This document shows, piece after piece, positions 62,033 to 64,000 of a stretch of DNA of 64,000 nucleotides. The DNA comes from an uncultured bacterium (lineage in GTDB: Bacteria; Bacteroidota; Ignavibacteria; UBA10030; BY39): the NCBI GenBank assembly GCA_937967455.1, contig CALCJK010000009.1, forward strand, positions 124,001 through 188,000, given 5' to 3'. The position numbers were made by a program, and so were the translations under genes. Below the pieces are notes generated by a model. It saw nothing but the letters and a program-made list of their open reading frames with translations. It ran no database searches and was not told where the DNA came from. Each line of letters starts with the position of its first letter. Position 1 is the first letter of the stretch.

Positions 62033-62356
62033 ATGGCAGTAAAAGGAACTGTTAAGATAGATATAGAAACTTGTAAAGGTTGTGAACTTTGTGTTGAAGC
62101 CTGTCCACAAGAAAGTCTCGCAATGTCCAAGGAAATTAATGCAAAAGGGTATCATTATGCGGTTTTGGTAAAAGATAATTGCACAGGTTGCATAAACTGT
62201 GCATTAGTATGCCCTGATGCTGTAATAACTGTATATCGGACAACTAAGAAAAAAGAAAAAGTCACCATAGCAACTATTAAAGATGTTAAAGAGAATATCA
62301 GAATCACTATAGATAATCCTGATGTGCCAAATGGTGAAGGGAGACTGGATTTATGA
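62033..62356 (+). CDS. korD: 2-oxoacid:ferredoxin oxidoreductase delta (ferredoxin) subunit
   Basis: The 107-residue protein has two [4Fe-4S] motifs: CKGCELCVEACP (about residues 14-25) and CTGCINCALVCP (about 47-58). It is the electron-acceptor subunit, with a short C-terminal tail. It stands 27 bases after maeB and overlaps korA by 4 bases (ATGA). The order delta-alpha-beta is standard for four-subunit 2-oxoglutarate or 2-oxoisovalerate ferredoxin oxidoreductases. Confidence 0.92.
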   Translation: MAVKGTVKIDIETCKGCELCVEACPQESLAMSKEINAKGYHYAVLVKDNCTGCINCALVCPDAVITVYRTTKKKEKVTIATIKDVKENIRITIDNPDVPNGEGRLDL

Positions 62357-63423
62357 GTGAAGTACGATTAATGAAGGGTAATGAAGCTGCAGCTGAAGCG
62401 GCAATACGCGCAGGTTGTGATTGTTACTTTGGTTATCCTATAACACCCCAATCTGAAATTATCGAATACCTGTCTGATCAAGGTCGAAAACGTGGTATGA
62501 TTGTAATGCAAGTAGAAAGTGAGGTAGCTGCTATTAATATGATTTATGGTGCTGCTGGTGCTGGAGCAAGGGCAATGTCATCATCTTCCAGTCCTGGTAT
62601 CAGTCTTATGCAAGAAGGTATTTCTTATATCGCTTGTGCAGAATTACCTTGCTTGCTCATTAATATCAACCGTGGTGGTCCTGGATTGGGTACAATTCAA
62701 CCTTCTCAGGGGGATTATTTTCAAGCAGTAAAAGGTGGTGGACATGGAGATTATCATCTTATCGTACTCGCGCCTGCAAGTGTTCAGGAAATGGCTGATT
62801 TCGTTTATCTTGGTTTTGATTTAGCCGATAAATATCGTAATCCTGTTATGATACTTGCTGATGGCGCCTTAGGGCAAATGATGGAACGTGTAGAGTTCAA
62901 AGATTATAATATTTCAGAACATAAATTACCTAAACAATGGGCAACCACAGGAAAAACTCCAGATCGTGAACCAAACATAATAACTTCACTTCATATACAA
63001 TCAGAAGAGATGGAGAAGATAAATCTACGATTACAACAAAAGTATAGAACAATTGAACAAAATGAAGTAAGATATGAACTATTAAATACTAATGATGCTG
63101 AGTATCTATTTGTAGCTTTTGGGTTGAGTGCTAGAATTTGTCAGAAAGCTATGGATATAGCAAGAACTGAAAATATTAAAGTCGGGTTGTTAAGACCAAT
63201 AACTCTTTATCCCTACCCGTACAAAATTTTAAATCAATTGGCTTCTAAAATTAAAGGTGTATTAGTTGTGGAAATGAACGCTGGACAAATGGTTGAAGAT
63301 GTAAAGTTAGGCATTGAAGGTAAAGTACCAGTTGATTTTTATGGTCGTATGGGTGGTATTGTTCCAACACCTGAAGAAATAGTCTTAAAATTAAAAGAAT
63401 TAATACAAAAAACTTCAAAATAA
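62353..63423 (+). CDS. korA: 2-oxoacid:ferredoxin oxidoreductase alpha subunit (KorA/VorB)
   Basis: The 356-residue subunit has the pyrimidine-binding domain of 2-oxoacid:ferredoxin oxidoreductases: [49 protein letters not shown] and [17 protein letters not shown]. Alpha subunits of KorA and VorB are hard to tell apart, so the substrate may be 2-oxoglutarate or branched-chain 2-oxoacids. Its product would be an acyl-CoA and reduced ferredoxin. It is followed by korB after 17 bases. Confidence 0.9.
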   Translation: MSEVRLMKGNEAAAEAAIRAGCDCYFGYPITPQSEIIEYLSDQGRKRGMIVMQVESEVAAINMIYGAAGAGARAMSSSSSPGISLMQEGISYIACAELPCLLININRGGPGLGTIQPSQGDYFQAVKGGGHGDYHLIVLAPASVQEMADFVYLGFDLADKYRNPVMILADGALGQMMERVEFKDYNISEHKLPKQWATTGKTPDREPNIITSLHIQSEEMEKINLRLQQKYRTIEQNEVRYELLNTNDAEYLFVAFGLSARICQKAMDIARTENIKVGLLRPITLYPYPYKILNQLASKIKGVLVVEMNAGQMVEDVKLGIEGKVPVDFYGRMGGIVPTPEEIVLKLKELIQKTSK

Positions 63424-63440
63424 AACTTAGGAGATTCCTT

Positions 63441-64000
63441 ATGTTAAATAGAGATGATTTAATGCTTGAAGAGATGGAAGTCGTTTGGGAAAAACCGGAA
63501 ACCCTGACTGATGTTAAAATGCATTATTGTCCTGGTTGTGGTCATGGTGTAATTCATAAAATTTTAATGGAAGTTGTGCAGGAATTGAATATTCAGGATA
63601 AGACAATAGGTGTAGCACCAGTTGGCTGTTCTGTTTTAGCATACCATTATATGAATATCGATATGCAAGAAGCTGCACATGGAAGAGCAACTGCAGTGGC
63701 AACAGGAATCAAGAGATTTTTACCTGATAAGTTGGTGTTTACTTATCAAGGTGATGGTGATCTTGCTGCTATTGGTACTGCTGAAACTATTCATGCCTGT
63801 AACAGAGGTGAAAACTTTTTAATTATATTCATTAATAATGCAATTTACGGAATGACTGGCGGGCAAATGGCACCCACATCTTTACTTGGTATGGTTACCA
63901 GCACTACACCTGAAGGAAGAGAAGTAAAGACACAGGGTTTTCCTTTCAAAATTACTGAAGTAGTTGCACAGCTGCCTGGAACATACTATGTTACGAGACA
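63441..64000 (+). CDS. korB: 2-oxoacid:ferredoxin oxidoreductase beta subunit (TPP-binding), partial
   Basis: The ATG at 63441 follows AGGAGA (63429-63434), and the frame runs off the window end. About 186 residues are visible. They show [13 protein letters not shown] near residue 30, [12 protein letters not shown], and the thiamine diphosphate-binding GDGDLAAIG followed by [16 protein letters not shown]. These match the beta subunit of KorAB/VorAB-type enzymes. It binds TPP and Mg2+ and carries part of the active site. A gamma subunit probably lies beyond the window. Confidence 0.93.
   Translation, partial: MLNRDDLMLEEMEVVWEKPETLTDVKMHYCPGCGHGVIHKILMEVVQELNIQDKTIGVAPVGCSVLAYHYMNIDMQEAAHGRATAVATGIKRFLPDKLVFTYQGDGDLAAIGTAETIHACNRGENFLIIFINNAIYGMTGGQMAPTSLLGMVTSTTPEGREVKTQGFPFKITEVVAQLPGTYYVTR

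Noticed and set aside
1-64000. CRISPR arrays, insertion sequences, prophage or direct-repeat attachment sites
   Set aside because: No regular direct repeats with spacers, transposase or integrase motifs, or flanking repeats were seen by eye on either strand.

Overview
The window is AT-rich (roughly one third G+C by eye), with densely packed, operon-like genes. It most likely comes from a free-living, Gram-negative, anaerobic or facultative bacterium of the Ignavibacteria / Chlorobi-Bacteroidetes group. The clues are a type IX secretion (T9SS) C-terminal sorting domain with a YPNPFNPST motif on a secreted cytochrome, a DUF4835 protein, a PorV/PorQ-type barrel, a GldA/F/G-like ABC transporter followed by DUF4340, and many beta-barrel proteins with 'AQ' signal-peptide ends. 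Taxonomy is inferred from gene content; no rRNA operon is present.

Layout. 1-1425: end of an AI-2E-type permease and an RsmI-type methyltransferase. 1428-5592 (-): Gld-like ABC transporter with DUF4340. 5703-9499 (-): zinc/manganese-type uptake operon (DUF6125, permease, binding protein, His-rich barrel, small His/Cys protein) with no ATPase gene, divergent from a lipoprotein and TonB-dependent receptor (9574-12292). 12345-20810: a TatD-radical SAM fusion, a HEAT-cyclophilin fusion, DUF4835, PorV-like and other barrels, and an M28 peptidase. 20894-27539: an eight-gene carotenoid cluster (crtB, crtZ, fused lycopene cyclase, cruF, acyltransferase, glycosyltransferase, TPR protein, crtI) predicting a cyclised, hydroxylated, glycosylated and acylated pigment. 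27596-33079 (-): a complete group 3b NAD(P)-coupled [NiFe] hydrogenase operon with its protease and hypAB. 33296-39056: a compact thiol-redox cluster of four thioredoxin-fold proteins, CcdA, OsmC, DUF302, DUF1858, FmdB and two tiny Cys-containing membrane proteins. 39043-45224: aroK, a barrel, PpiD, a doubly damaged acyl-CoA ligase pseudogene and an MFS transporter. 45304-45385: tRNA-Ser(UGA). 45495-46856: an orphan, divergent GvpL/GvpF-like protein.

46938-59477 looks like a respiratory / extracellular electron-transfer locus: PAS histidine kinase, two sigma-54-type response regulators flanking a CcmF-like haem-lyase subunit, a nine-haem cytochrome carrying a T9SS sorting domain, a receiver-only protein, and a 13-haem cytochrome c fused to a membrane cytochrome b (architecture like Geobacter CbcL). 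A recurring motif, TGGCATA-N5-TTG, lies upstream of the hydrogenase operon, ccmF and the receiver/CbcL-like pair. It fits a -24/-12 sigma-54 promoter and may tie these modules into one regulon. 59753-64000: malic enzyme-phosphotransacetylase and the start of a 2-oxoacid:ferredoxin oxidoreductase operon (korDAB), which would feed reduced ferredoxin into the same metabolism.

No intergenic gap exceeds 300 bases. No CRISPR array, insertion sequence, prophage or rRNA was seen. All functional calls come from reading motifs by eye; no database search was run.
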